In this document: one piece after another, positions 1 through 5,424 of the stretch
Layout: each line of letters begins with the position of its first letter
Numbering within the stretch: the first letter of the stretch is position 1
NCBI GenBank assembly: GCA_938029995.1
Contig: CALHGI010000456.1
Coordinates: forward strand, 1 to 7,514
Direction: 5' to 3'
Source of the DNA: an uncultured cyanobacterium
GTDB lineage: Bacteria > Cyanobacteriota > Cyanobacteriia > Phormidesmidales > Phormidesmidaceae
Length of the DNA stretch: 7,514 nucleotides
Made by a program: the position numbers and the translations under genes
Notes under the pieces: model-generated
Seen by the model: only the letters and a program-made list of their open reading frames with translations
The model's database searches: none
What the model was told of the DNA's origin: nothing

Positions 1-103
1 GTAGACAACTGGAACTGAGCGCAACAGCGCACCCAAGCTCTTGCTATGGGTGTTGCTGGCTAACTGATGCCTTCCACCCCTTCCTGGCTGGCTCACCGCT
101 AAT

Positions 104-259
104 ATGAAGCAGAGGAAGCGTGTTGGGCGAGACCGCTATGACATTTACCTTGATCGACGTGACGACCGCCTCATTGCGGAAGGGGTGCTGCCGGATGCGA
201 AGGTGCGAGGGGTCAACAGCGATGAGCGGCATCAACCGATGCATGGGTTCATCGGTTAG
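104..259 (+). CDS. doubtful 51-residue ORF, no family recognised
   Basis: An ATG-initiated frame encodes about 51 residues, strongly charged and rich in Arg and Asp (RYDIYLDRRDDRLIAEG in the middle), with no membrane segment or signal peptide. The frame stays open upstream only to the TGA at 65-67. There is no Shine-Dalgarno sequence ahead of the ATG, so it may be a remnant of a larger gene rather than a complete one. It ends 14 bases before the strong hairpin at 274-313, which would suit a transcribed plus-strand unit. A 66-residue frame on the opposite strand (44-244) covers the same bases and is no better supported. Bases 1-103 hold nothing else I can name beyond a weak imperfect stem around 21-56. 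I do not recognise the protein and would not be surprised if it is non-coding. Confidence 0.22.
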   Translation: MKQRKRVGRDRYDIYLDRRDDRLIAEGVLPDAKVRGVNSDERHQPMHGFIG

Positions 260-273
260 CCATACTGGCTCCC

Positions 274-313
274 AAGCCCCGTAGATCTATGAGTTCATGG
301 ATCTACGGGGCTT
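274..313 (+). terminator. very strong hairpin, probable terminator
   Basis: A perfect 14-bp inverted repeat (274-287 with 300-313) extends inward through a G-T wobble and three more pairs, leaving an AGTT tetraloop. The stem begins AAGCCCCGTAGATC. On the plus strand it ends in CTT and a short mixed T-rich stretch (CTTTGCAGTT). That is a poorer U-tract than a classical rho-independent terminator, but better than the minus-strand side. It lies between the doubtful ORF at 104-259 and the membrane protein gene starting at 356. It probably insulates that gene from upstream transcription, though an RNA processing or stability element is also possible. Confidence 0.6.
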
Positions 314-355
314 TGCAGTTATTATCCACTAGCAATAATTAGCCCAGATAGAACG

Positions 356-1120
356 ATGCGCCAAGCAATAGTCCGCCCCTTTAAACTGCTACAAATAGCT
401 TGCCAAAAAGTGTGGCCCATATATTTGTGGCTTGTCCTCATATCTGGGCTCAAAGTTGCAAGTAAATCAATTCCATACACATTGGCCCCAGAGCCTCTAG
501 TCTCAGCGTCGGGGATGGGAGCTATTTCATTCATCTACCAGCATCTAATAAATCTCTTGCTAACAGGAATTCTGATCGTGCTGACTCATCAGTGGCATAA
601 GCATCAGACAGTATCCGTTATATCTGCGATCATGCTTTCTTGGCGGCGATTTTGGCCACTATTAATCACCAATATTGTGAGTTCTTTGTCGAGGTTGATC
701 TGGTTGCTGCCCACCATCATCCCCTTAACCTTGAGCAATTTAAAGGGTCATCCTTCAATGCAATACGACCCCATGGTCATGATCGTTGGTTTTCAGCTCC
801 TATCTATAGCAATTGGGATGTGGTTCTTTGCGGTGCCCTATGCGGTCTTACTAGAGCGTAAATCGATAGTTCAGTCTCTTCGATTTAGTATCCGGATTGT
901 ATGCAATCACTGGTTTTTAGTGCTGGTCGCTCTCTTGAGCTATCAGATAATATTTTCGCTGCCCAGCCTGATAGCGTGGCAAGGAGGCGAAATATCGCCA
1001 AGCATTAAGCTATTGGTTCAAGCGATAGGCATATTGATTGCGCCCATTCAGGTATATGTCTATTTGCTGTTATTCAACGCAATTAATCCTCCTTCGACGT
1101 CCACTGAACAAGCCATGTAA
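356..1120 (+). CDS. multi-pass membrane protein, paralogue of the next gene
   Basis: The 254-residue product is very hydrophobic, with about six probable membrane segments near residues 19-35, 57-77, 100-126, 140-166, 185-207 and 217-243. A cytoplasmic-type loop carries the pattern VPYAVLLERKSIVQSLRFS (about 160-178). This aligns by eye with QYEVMLGRHSAIDALKAS in the next gene, and the patterns around W96-R98 and the following helix also match. That layout resembles the poorly characterised YciC/DUF975/GlpQ-membrane-domain type of integral membrane protein, but the assignment is inference and no enzymatic residues are evident. ATG 356 is the only reasonable start because the frame is closed by a TGA at 290-292; no clear Shine-Dalgarno is present. 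The codon and base use looks more A/T-rich than the next gene. Function is unknown. Confidence 0.8.
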   Translation: MRQAIVRPFKLLQIACQKVWPIYLWLVLISGLKVASKSIPYTLAPEPLVSASGMGAISFIYQHLINLLLTGILIVLTHQWHKHQTVSVISAIMLSWRRFWPLLITNIVSSLSRLIWLLPTIIPLTLSNLKGHPSMQYDPMVMIVGFQLLSIAIGMWFFAVPYAVLLERKSIVQSLRFSIRIVCNHWFLVLVALLSYQIIFSLPSLIAWQGGEISPSIKLLVQAIGILIAPIQVYVYLLLFNAINPPSTSTEQAM

Positions 1121-1140
1121 GCGTCGTAATTACATGAGGT

Positions 1141-1170
1141 TAATGTGCTAGGCTCAGCGGCTAATGTGCT
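1141..1170 (+). repeat. short direct repeat TAATGTGCT
   Basis: The nonamer TAATGTGCT occurs at 1141-1149 and again at 1162-1170. The copies are 21 bp apart start to start, about two helical turns, in the spacer between the two membrane protein genes. It lies some 30-55 bp upstream of the candidate promoter at 1197-1224. Same-face spacing would suit a tandem binding site for a regulator, but chance is a real alternative for a repeat this short. Confidence 0.3.
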
Positions 1171-1196
1171 GCTTTGTAAAATCCGTCTATTGAGGC

Positions 1197-1224
1197 TTTA
1201 CACGCCATTCCCAGGGGCTATGTT
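1197..1224 (+). promoter_or_regulatory. candidate promoter for the 1309-1962 gene
   Basis: TTTACA (1197-1202) and TATGTT (1219-1224) are separated by 16 bp and resemble sigma-70 type -35 and -10 elements. Transcription would begin near 1231, giving a leader of roughly 75 bases that contains the GGAGGTG at 1274-1280. The 188-bp distance from the previous gene's stop supports a separate promoter rather than simple co-transcription. Confidence 0.35.
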
Positions 1225-1308
1225 GCGTTTTTAAACGTTAAACCTAGGACGTTCTAGCCACAACGCTAACCTTGGAGGTGTTATCAATCAAACATATTGA
1301 GACACACC

Positions 1309-1962
1309 ATGACACAGACGTCTTTAAGCCCCAGCGTCATTCTGCGTGATGCATTGAGCCGAGTAGGACCAGTATTCATACCGCTTGCAGTATTAGCCTT
1401 GCCTGCCAATATTCTGCCGCTGCTTATTCCTGGTGCAGCCCTCAAGGGAGTTTTCAATTTTGTATTAGCTATCGTAGTGGGCCCGATTTTAGGTGGAGCC
1501 AGTATCGCATTAGCCAATCGAGCTTTGGCCAATGAAAATATAGATTTGGGAACGGCCTTGGCTATGGCATGGCAGCGAGCGGGCCAGCTGATTCTGACAT
1601 CAATACTGTTGCTGGTCATTTTAATACCGAGTTTTCTGCTGCTGTTGATACCCGGCATTTATTTGTCCGTAAGACTCTTTGCCTCACAATACGAGGTGAT
1701 GTTAGGGCGTCATTCTGCCATCGATGCATTGAAGGCTAGCTGGGAGTTGACTGAAGGCCGCTGGTGGGAAATCTTTTGGCCCACATTTGCGATCGCAATT
1801 ATTATCGGCCTACCCATCGGAATCCTTAGCGCTATCTTTATGAATGCGGCCTTTGGTGGCTGGATCACCGGACTGCTGGGCGTGGTGCTCACCCCTGTGC
1901 TGTTGATGTCATTTTTGATGATTTATAAGGTAGTCAAAGGACAAACCATCGCAGCCGCCTAA
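1309..1962 (+). CDS. multi-pass membrane protein (YciC/DUF975-like)
   Basis: The product is 217 residues from ATG 1309. It is strongly hydrophobic, with about five membrane segments (roughly residues 20-40, 47-71, 93-121, 150-173 and 177-203). A conserved-looking loop, AIDALKASWELTEGRWW (about 137-153), is of the kind seen in uncharacterised membrane proteins of the glycerophosphodiesterase-membrane-domain/YciC/DUF975 type, where a Ser-rich start, ALK and SW..T.GRW recur. The family name is inference from this pattern. The start is uncertain. GGAGGTG (1274-1280) is a good Shine-Dalgarno but lies 28 bases from ATG 1309 and 16 from an in-frame TTG at 1297, which would add four residues. It lies tail to tail with trpE, whose stop is only 33 bp away, and probably forms a paralogous pair with the gene at 356-1120. 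The substrate or role is not visible. Confidence 0.85.
   Translation: MTQTSLSPSVILRDALSRVGPVFIPLAVLALPANILPLLIPGAALKGVFNFVLAIVVGPILGGASIALANRALANENIDLGTALAMAWQRAGQLILTSILLLVILIPSFLLLLIPGIYLSVRLFASQYEVMLGRHSAIDALKASWELTEGRWWEIFWPTFAIAIIIGLPIGILSAIFMNAAFGGWITGLLGVVLTPVLLMSFLMIYKVVKGQTIAAA
1789..1796. repeat. HIP1 octamer GCGATCGC
   Basis: Perfect copy of the highly iterated palindrome typical of many cyanobacterial genomes, here inside the second membrane protein gene. Confidence 0.9.
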
Positions 1963-1995
1963 ATCGGCAGGGTCCGTCCAGTGCTGACCACGACA

Positions 1996-3528
1996 CTACG
2001 ACCGTAAGCACCGCACTGCTTCCAACATTCCCCGAGCCTTATTGAGGGTTTCCTGGTACTCATTTTCAGGTACCGAATCGGCCACCAGACCAGCCCCTGC
2101 TTGAACGCTGATGCGGTGCCTGCCATTTTCTTGACGCTCTACCACCATGGTGCGAATGGTAATAGCGCTGTTGAGCTGCCCTTCGAAGTCGTAATAGCCG
2201 TAGACTCCAGAATAGGGACCCCGCCGACAAGGTTCGAGATCATTAATAATCTGCATGGCACGAATTTTGGGAGCACCGCTGACTGTTCCCGCCGGAAAGG
2301 ACGCTTTGAGGAGGTCCCAAGCAGTTTTATCGGGGGCCAGTTCACCTACGACATTACTCACGATGTGCATCACGTGGGAATAGCGTTCGATAATCATCAG
2401 CTCATCAACACTCACGGTGCCGCTGGCGCACACACGACCCAAATCATTGCGCCCTAAGTCCACCAACATGACATGCTCAGCAATTTCCTTGGGATCTGCC
2501 AATAGGTCCGCAGCATAGGCATCATCTTCAGCCGCTGTTTTGCCCCGGGGACGAGTGCCCGCAATGGGACGCAGTATGGCGGTCAGAGTCTTATCGTCAC
2601 CTTCTCGGGTGGCTTTGACCATCACTTCAGGGCTAGAGCCAATAATCTGCCAGTCCTGGAAGTTGAAGTAGGCCATGTAGGGCGACGGGTTGACCAGACG
2701 CAGGGACCGATAGAGGTCAAACGGGTTACCGCTGTAGTCGGTGGTCAGGCGCTGTGAAATCACGGCCTGAAAGATATCGCCAGCCTTGATGTGGGCTTTG
2801 GCCGTTTCTACACTCTGGCAAAATTCGTCTTTGCTACGGTTGCTGGTATAGCTCAGTTCCACCTCTGGGTTACTGCCGGGTGGAGTCCAGGCCAGTCGGC
2901 TATCTTGGCTAGCGAGGGGAAGATTGAGCTTGTGGACCAAATTGGCAATGCGATCGCAACTAGCCTGATAGGCCTGGGCCAGATCGACCTTTGGATCACG
3001 CAAGTCAGCATAGCTAACGGCCCATATTTTCCGTTTAACCTGGTCAAAAATGAGCAAGCTATCCACCTGCATCCATAAACCATCCGGCAAATCATCGGCT
3101 TGGGCTGGATGGGTGGTCACAGTGGGCTCAATCCAAGTGATCAGCTCATACCCCCAAAAGCCAAACAGTCCCCCAATGCCCGGCGGCAGCTCCGGCAGCG
3201 TGATGGGACGATAGGGGGCCAAACAGTTCGACAGAATATCAAATGGATTACCGCTAAACGTCTGCTCAGTCCCATCCCGAAATCGCTGGGTGGTGGTGTT
3301 CCCCCGGGCTTCTAGCACCCACAGCGGATCACAGCCCAACAAACTGTAGCGGCCAATATTTTCCCCCCCTTCCACCGATTCCAACAAAAAGCTATAGGGC
3401 TGCCCCGCGCACACTTTGCACCAAGCCGACACAGGGGTATCCAAATCGGCAACCCACTCTTGGTATACCGGCACAAAGTTACCCTGCTGCGCGAGTTTAG
3501 TGAACGTGGACAGATCTGGAAAAATCAT
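1996..3528 (-). CDS. trpE: anthranilate synthase component I
   Basis: TrpE converts chorismate to anthranilate, the first committed step of tryptophan synthesis, in the cytoplasm. It uses ammonia supplied by the glutaminase subunit TrpG, which is neither fused nor encoded in this window. From ATG 3528 the protein has 510 residues, normal for the family. The N-terminal domain contains LLES (48-51), the element that binds feedback tryptophan in characterised TrpE proteins, so allosteric inhibition is probably retained. The chorismate-binding C-terminal domain shows PIAGTRPRG (321-329), DLGRNDLGRV (357-366), HIVSNVVGEL (388-397), FPAGTVSGAPK (411-421), GPYSGVYGYYD (437-447) and GAGLVADSVPE (478-488). 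LLES and full length favour TrpE over PabB. An in-frame TTG at 3594 would add 22 residues unlike the family and was rejected. There is no clear Shine-Dalgarno. It lies downstream of psaD on the same strand but behind psaD's terminator, so it is probably transcribed separately. Confidence 0.97.
   Translation of the reverse strand: MIFPDLSTFTKLAQQGNFVPVYQEWVADLDTPVSAWCKVCAGQPYSFLLESVEGGENIGRYSLLGCDPLWVLEARGNTTTQRFRDGTEQTFSGNPFDILSNCLAPYRPITLPELPPGIGGLFGFWGYELITWIEPTVTTHPAQADDLPDGLWMQVDSLLIFDQVKRKIWAVSYADLRDPKVDLAQAYQASCDRIANLVHKLNLPLASQDSRLAWTPPGSNPEVELSYTSNRSKDEFCQSVETAKAHIKAGDIFQAVISQRLTTDYSGNPFDLYRSLRLVNPSPYMAYFNFQDWQIIGSSPEVMVKATREGDDKTLTAILRPIAGTRPRGKTAAEDDAYAADLLADPKEIAEHVMLVDLGRNDLGRVCASGTVSVDELMIIERYSHVMHIVSNVVGELAPDKTAWDLLKASFPAGTVSGAPKIRAMQIINDLEPCRRGPYSGVYGYYDFEGQLNSAITIRTMVVERQENGRHRISVQAGAGLVADSVPENEYQETLNKARGMLEAVRCLRS
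2950..2957. repeat. HIP1 octamer GCGATCGC
   Basis: Perfect HIP1 palindrome within trpE, supporting a cyanobacterial origin. Confidence 0.9.
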
Positions 3529-3629
3529 GGAAGGTTGGGGCTGTGGGCATAAACCACCTCTAAAACGTCGCAGTGCTCCCGAAGGCAACCACAAATCTAG
3601 AAATGGGAGATGTTCATTAAGCCTGCCTT

Positions 3630-3644
3630 AGGGGTTGAACCCTT
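3630..3644. promoter_or_regulatory. near-palindrome upstream of trpE, possible operator
   Basis: AGGGGTTGAACCCTT is an odd-length palindrome centred on G3637, with one G-T mismatch and an 11-bp perfect core, GGGTTGAACCC. It ends about 100 bp upstream of the trpE start codon. It could bind a dimeric regulator or form a tiny RNA stem. No known consensus is matched with confidence, so the role is a guess. Confidence 0.25.
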
Positions 3645-3745
3645 GGCAAGCGAGCAAATTAAGATCAGGGCCTAAAAACGATAACGTCTGGGCAATCGCG
3701 AAAAAACGGATAGCCCCCAAATTTGGCCATGGGCGATCAAGTTTC

Positions 3746-3778
3746 CATTAAAAAGAGGCAGCCATAGGACTGCCTCTT
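3746..3778 (-). terminator. rho-independent terminator of psaD
   Basis: Read on the minus strand, AAGAGGCAG and CTGCCTCTT form a perfect 9-bp stem (3778-3770 with 3761-3753) around an 8-base loop, followed directly by TTTAATGG. Together with the stem's last bases this gives a run of five T. It sits 56 bp past the psaD stop codon and upstream of trpE, so it should end most psaD transcripts and separate the two genes. Confidence 0.85.
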
Positions 3779-3833
3779 CAAAATCGTAGTAATTAGCGTT
3801 CAGCTGATTGCTAGGAAGCGCACTCAGCCATAC

Positions 3834-4262
3834 CTAAACTTCGTAGGGCTGCTTACCACTGAATTTGATGGTTGCAGGGTTAGGATTCGCACCAATGTTG
3901 CGATCCTTCTTGCCATTGTAATCACGGCCTTCATTCACCTTCTCGGGAACGACACCATCCGCAGGGTGCAGGTAAGTGGTTTCGCCCGTGGGTAGGACCC
4001 GGTAGATTTTATAGTCAGTAATTCTGGGCTTAAACTTAGTCTTAAGTTGACGGCTGAGAGCTAAGCACTGCTCTTTGCGAGCAAGGTAAAGCATATTCTC
4101 GCCTGCATTCATGATAGCGACACCACCTGTGGGCATTTCAAAGGCTTGCTCCTTTGCACTGCTCCAAGTGATGACATACTTTTCTTCCCGTTCAGCAGCA
4201 GAGAGAAGACCTCCCGTACTGCCACCAAAGATCGGAGTCTTGCCAGTAATTTCTTCAGACAT
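3834..4262 (-). CDS. psaD: photosystem I reaction centre subunit II (PsaD)
   Basis: PsaD is the extrinsic stromal (cytoplasmic-side) subunit of photosystem I. It helps anchor PsaC and provides the docking site for ferredoxin. From ATG 4262 the protein is 142 residues, within the usual cyanobacterial size, with no membrane segment or signal peptide. Hallmarks are FGGSTGGLL (12-20), EEKYVITW (26-33), FEMPTGG (41-47), ARKEQCLAL (61-69), [16 protein letters not shown] (76-91), [16 protein letters not shown] (98-113) and the C-terminal [12 protein letters not shown]. The lysine near 108 in PEKVNEGR corresponds to the Synechocystis PsaD lysine (Lys106) known to cross-link to ferredoxin. An in-frame TTG at 4280 would add six residues, but the family starts at MSEE/MTE, so ATG 4262 is preferred. 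No Shine-Dalgarno is visible. A strong terminator follows 56 bp downstream. Confidence 0.98.
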   Translation of the reverse strand: MSEEITGKTPIFGGSTGGLLSAAEREEKYVITWSSAKEQAFEMPTGGVAIMNAGENMLYLARKEQCLALSRQLKTKFKPRITDYKIYRVLPTGETTYLHPADGVVPEKVNEGRDYNGKKDRNIGANPNPATIKFSGKQPYEV

Positions 4263-4296
4263 GGAAATAGTATCTCTCAACCTTGTCGCTCATCAA

Positions 4297-4324
4297 TTTA
4301 TCACTGCGTATGACGTTGTTTACA
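4297..4324 (-). promoter_or_regulatory. candidate psaD promoter
   Basis: On the minus strand, TGTAAA (4324-4319) and GATAAA (4302-4297) are 16 bp apart, about 35-60 bp upstream of the psaD ATG, giving a leader near 28 bases. Both hexamers match the consensus weakly. An alternative pair, TTGATG with TACTAT closer to the ATG, would give an almost leaderless mRNA. The hexamer TTTACA on the plus strand also matches one half of the HLR1 element bound by RpaB at cyanobacterial photosystem I promoters; the second half is poor. Confidence 0.25.
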
Positions 4325-4347
4325 TTGTTTGTGAGGAAGCGTAATAG
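4319..4347 (+). promoter_or_regulatory. candidate promoter for the ABC permease gene
   Basis: TTTACA (4319-4324) and TAATAG (4342-4347) with an ideal 17-bp spacer face the permease gene. The predicted start of transcription near 4354 would leave about 28 bases before GTG 4383. The -35 overlaps the region that would also drive psaD in the other direction, so the two divergent genes may share control. The -10 matches the consensus only partly. Confidence 0.35.
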
Positions 4348-4382
4348 TTCTTCAGAGTATTTGAGCCTGTCCATGGATATCG

Positions 4383-5282
4383 GTGACAGCGATCCATCAG
4401 GGTTATAAATCAAACCGTTCAAACCGGTCCATTGCCGTCGATAATAAAGATATATTTAAATATTTGTTTTCCAAGCCTGCCGTGCAACTCCTCAAAACCC
4501 GTTCGCTACAAACCCTATTGGCAGATAGTTTGACCATCTTTTGGAGCGACTGGTTAGATTTGCGGGTGCGTATCCCCCAAGTGGCCGCCTCCGGTTTGGT
4601 GTCTCCGCTCATTTATATTCTGGCCTTTGGGTTAGGTCTGGGCAGTTCCCTAGATCAGGTGGCTCCCCCCCCCGTCGGGGACAGTTATTTGGAGTTCATT
4701 TTGCCGGGGATGGTGGCCCTATCGTCCATGGTGATCAGCTTTGGGGGGACTACATTTTCCATTTGTGGGGAACGGCTATTTACGAAGAATTTTGAGGAAA
4801 TACTCTTATTTCCCGTTCATCCCCTGGCGATACACCTGGGAAAAATGCTGGCGGGAATCGTGCGCGGCATTTTGACCGCTGGATCTGTGATTTTGGTGGC
4901 GGTGCTGTTTACCCGTGATGTGTGGAGCTTTATCAATCCGCTGTTTTTGCTGCTGCTGATCCTCAACTGCGCTGTGTTTGCAGGCCTGGGGGTGATTGTG
5001 GGACTCAACGTCAAGTCCTTGGAAAGTGTGGGGCTGTTTAATAACTTTTTGATTGTGCCCATGTCGTTTTTAGGGGCAACATTCTTTGATCCTTCTACCC
5101 TGCCCCCGGTGCTTAAGGGCATTGTTTATCTGCTGCCGCTCACCTATACAACGGTTGGATTGAGGGCCGCTGCATATCAGCCCCTAGCCCAGTTTCCTTG
5201 GTACTCAATTCCGGTGCTATTGGTGGTTGCGATCGCGCTGTCCATCGTCGGAGCCTATCAATTTTCCCGCCAACAGGACTAG
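4383..5282 (+). CDS. ABC-2 type transporter permease
   Basis: This is the integral membrane subunit of an ABC-2 (NodJ/DrrB-like) exporter. Six probable membrane segments lie near residues 67-86, 104-124, 150-176, 184-209, 217-235 and 273-292. Between the last two is the family-typical LPLTYTTVGLRAAAY (251-265), and IPQVAASGLVSPLIYILAFG (64-83) opens the membrane domain. Numbering is from GTG 4383 (299 residues). No ATG precedes residue 110, and GTG 4482, giving 266 residues from QLLKTRSLQ, is a plausible alternative because the first 33 residues are polar and unlike the family. Neither start has a clear Shine-Dalgarno. The partner ATPase is not in this window, so it must be encoded elsewhere. 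Members of this superfamily export drugs, polysaccharide or lipids; the substrate here cannot be read. It is divergent from psaD with 120 bp between the genes. Confidence 0.9.
   Translation: MTAIHQGYKSNRSNRSIAVDNKDIFKYLFSKPAVQLLKTRSLQTLLADSLTIFWSDWLDLRVRIPQVAASGLVSPLIYILAFGLGLGSSLDQVAPPPVGDSYLEFILPGMVALSSMVISFGGTTFSICGERLFTKNFEEILLFPVHPLAIHLGKMLAGIVRGILTAGSVILVAVLFTRDVWSFINPLFLLLLILNCAVFAGLGVIVGLNVKSLESVGLFNNFLIVPMSFLGATFFDPSTLPPVLKGIVYLLPLTYTTVGLRAAAYQPLAQFPWYSIPVLLVVAIALSIVGAYQFSRQQD
5229..5236. repeat. HIP1 octamer GCGATCGC
   Basis: Perfect HIP1 palindrome in the last transmembrane-coding part of the permease gene. Confidence 0.9.
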
Positions 5283-5328
5283 TGGTCCATCAAAACTAAG
5301 GACGAGGCTCGTGCAGCGTTAAACGATA

Positions 5329-5359
5329 TGCAGAGTCCCCCGTTACTCTTTACTCTGCA
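5329..5359. terminator. hairpin in convergent gap, possible terminator
   Basis: TGCAGAGT (5329-5336) and ACTCTGCA (5352-5359) form an 8-bp stem with a 15-base loop. A second ACTCT at 5345-5349 offers a competing shorter stem. It lies 47 bp after the permease stop and could end transcription from either side. Neither strand has a proper U-tract, so this is a structural suggestion only. Confidence 0.35.
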
Positions 5360-5389
5360 CCAAGACTCATCCCAATTGTTATTAGAGTT

Positions 5390-5411
5390 GACGCTAGGCA
5401 AGAACAGCGTC
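5390..5411. terminator. second hairpin in convergent gap
   Basis: GACGCT (5390-5395) pairs with AGCGTC (5406-5411) around a 10-base loop, 14 bp from the stop codon of the minus-strand gene. It may form the 3' end of that gene's transcript, but no T-run follows. Confidence 0.25.
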
Positions 5412-5424
5412 CCGGCAGGGTCCC

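Larger units (their letters stand above)
3529..3833 (-). other. psaD-trpE spacer
   Basis: This 305-bp spacer holds no credible gene on either strand. From the psaD side it contains the psaD terminator (3746-3778). Next come two T-rich elements on the minus strand, TATCCGTTTTTT (3712-3701) and TATCGTTTTT (3683-3674), then the near-palindrome at 3630-3644. The trpE promoter must lie here if trpE is transcribed independently, but no pair of -35/-10 hexamers stands out. There is no leader peptide with tandem Trp codons that would indicate classical attenuation. Confidence 0.6.

Noticed and set aside
44..244. 66-residue ORF on the minus strand
   Set aside because: No recognisable family, no ribosome binding site, and it competes with an equally weak plus-strand frame over the same bases.
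3529..3594. 22-residue N-terminal extension of TrpE from a TTG codon
   Set aside because: The added residues are unlike TrpE, and the ATG at 3528 begins at the expected place with normal family length.
2101..3631. Several 70-118 residue plus-strand frames inside trpE
   Set aside because: They are antisense shadows of a fully supported trpE gene and show no domain of their own.
3529..3750. Trp attenuator or leader peptide upstream of trpE
   Set aside because: No small ORF with consecutive Trp codons and no terminator/antiterminator pair was found.
4263..4280. Six-residue N-terminal extension of PsaD from TTG
   Set aside because: PsaD proteins start at MSEE/MTE-like sequence; ATG 4262 gives the expected 142 residues.
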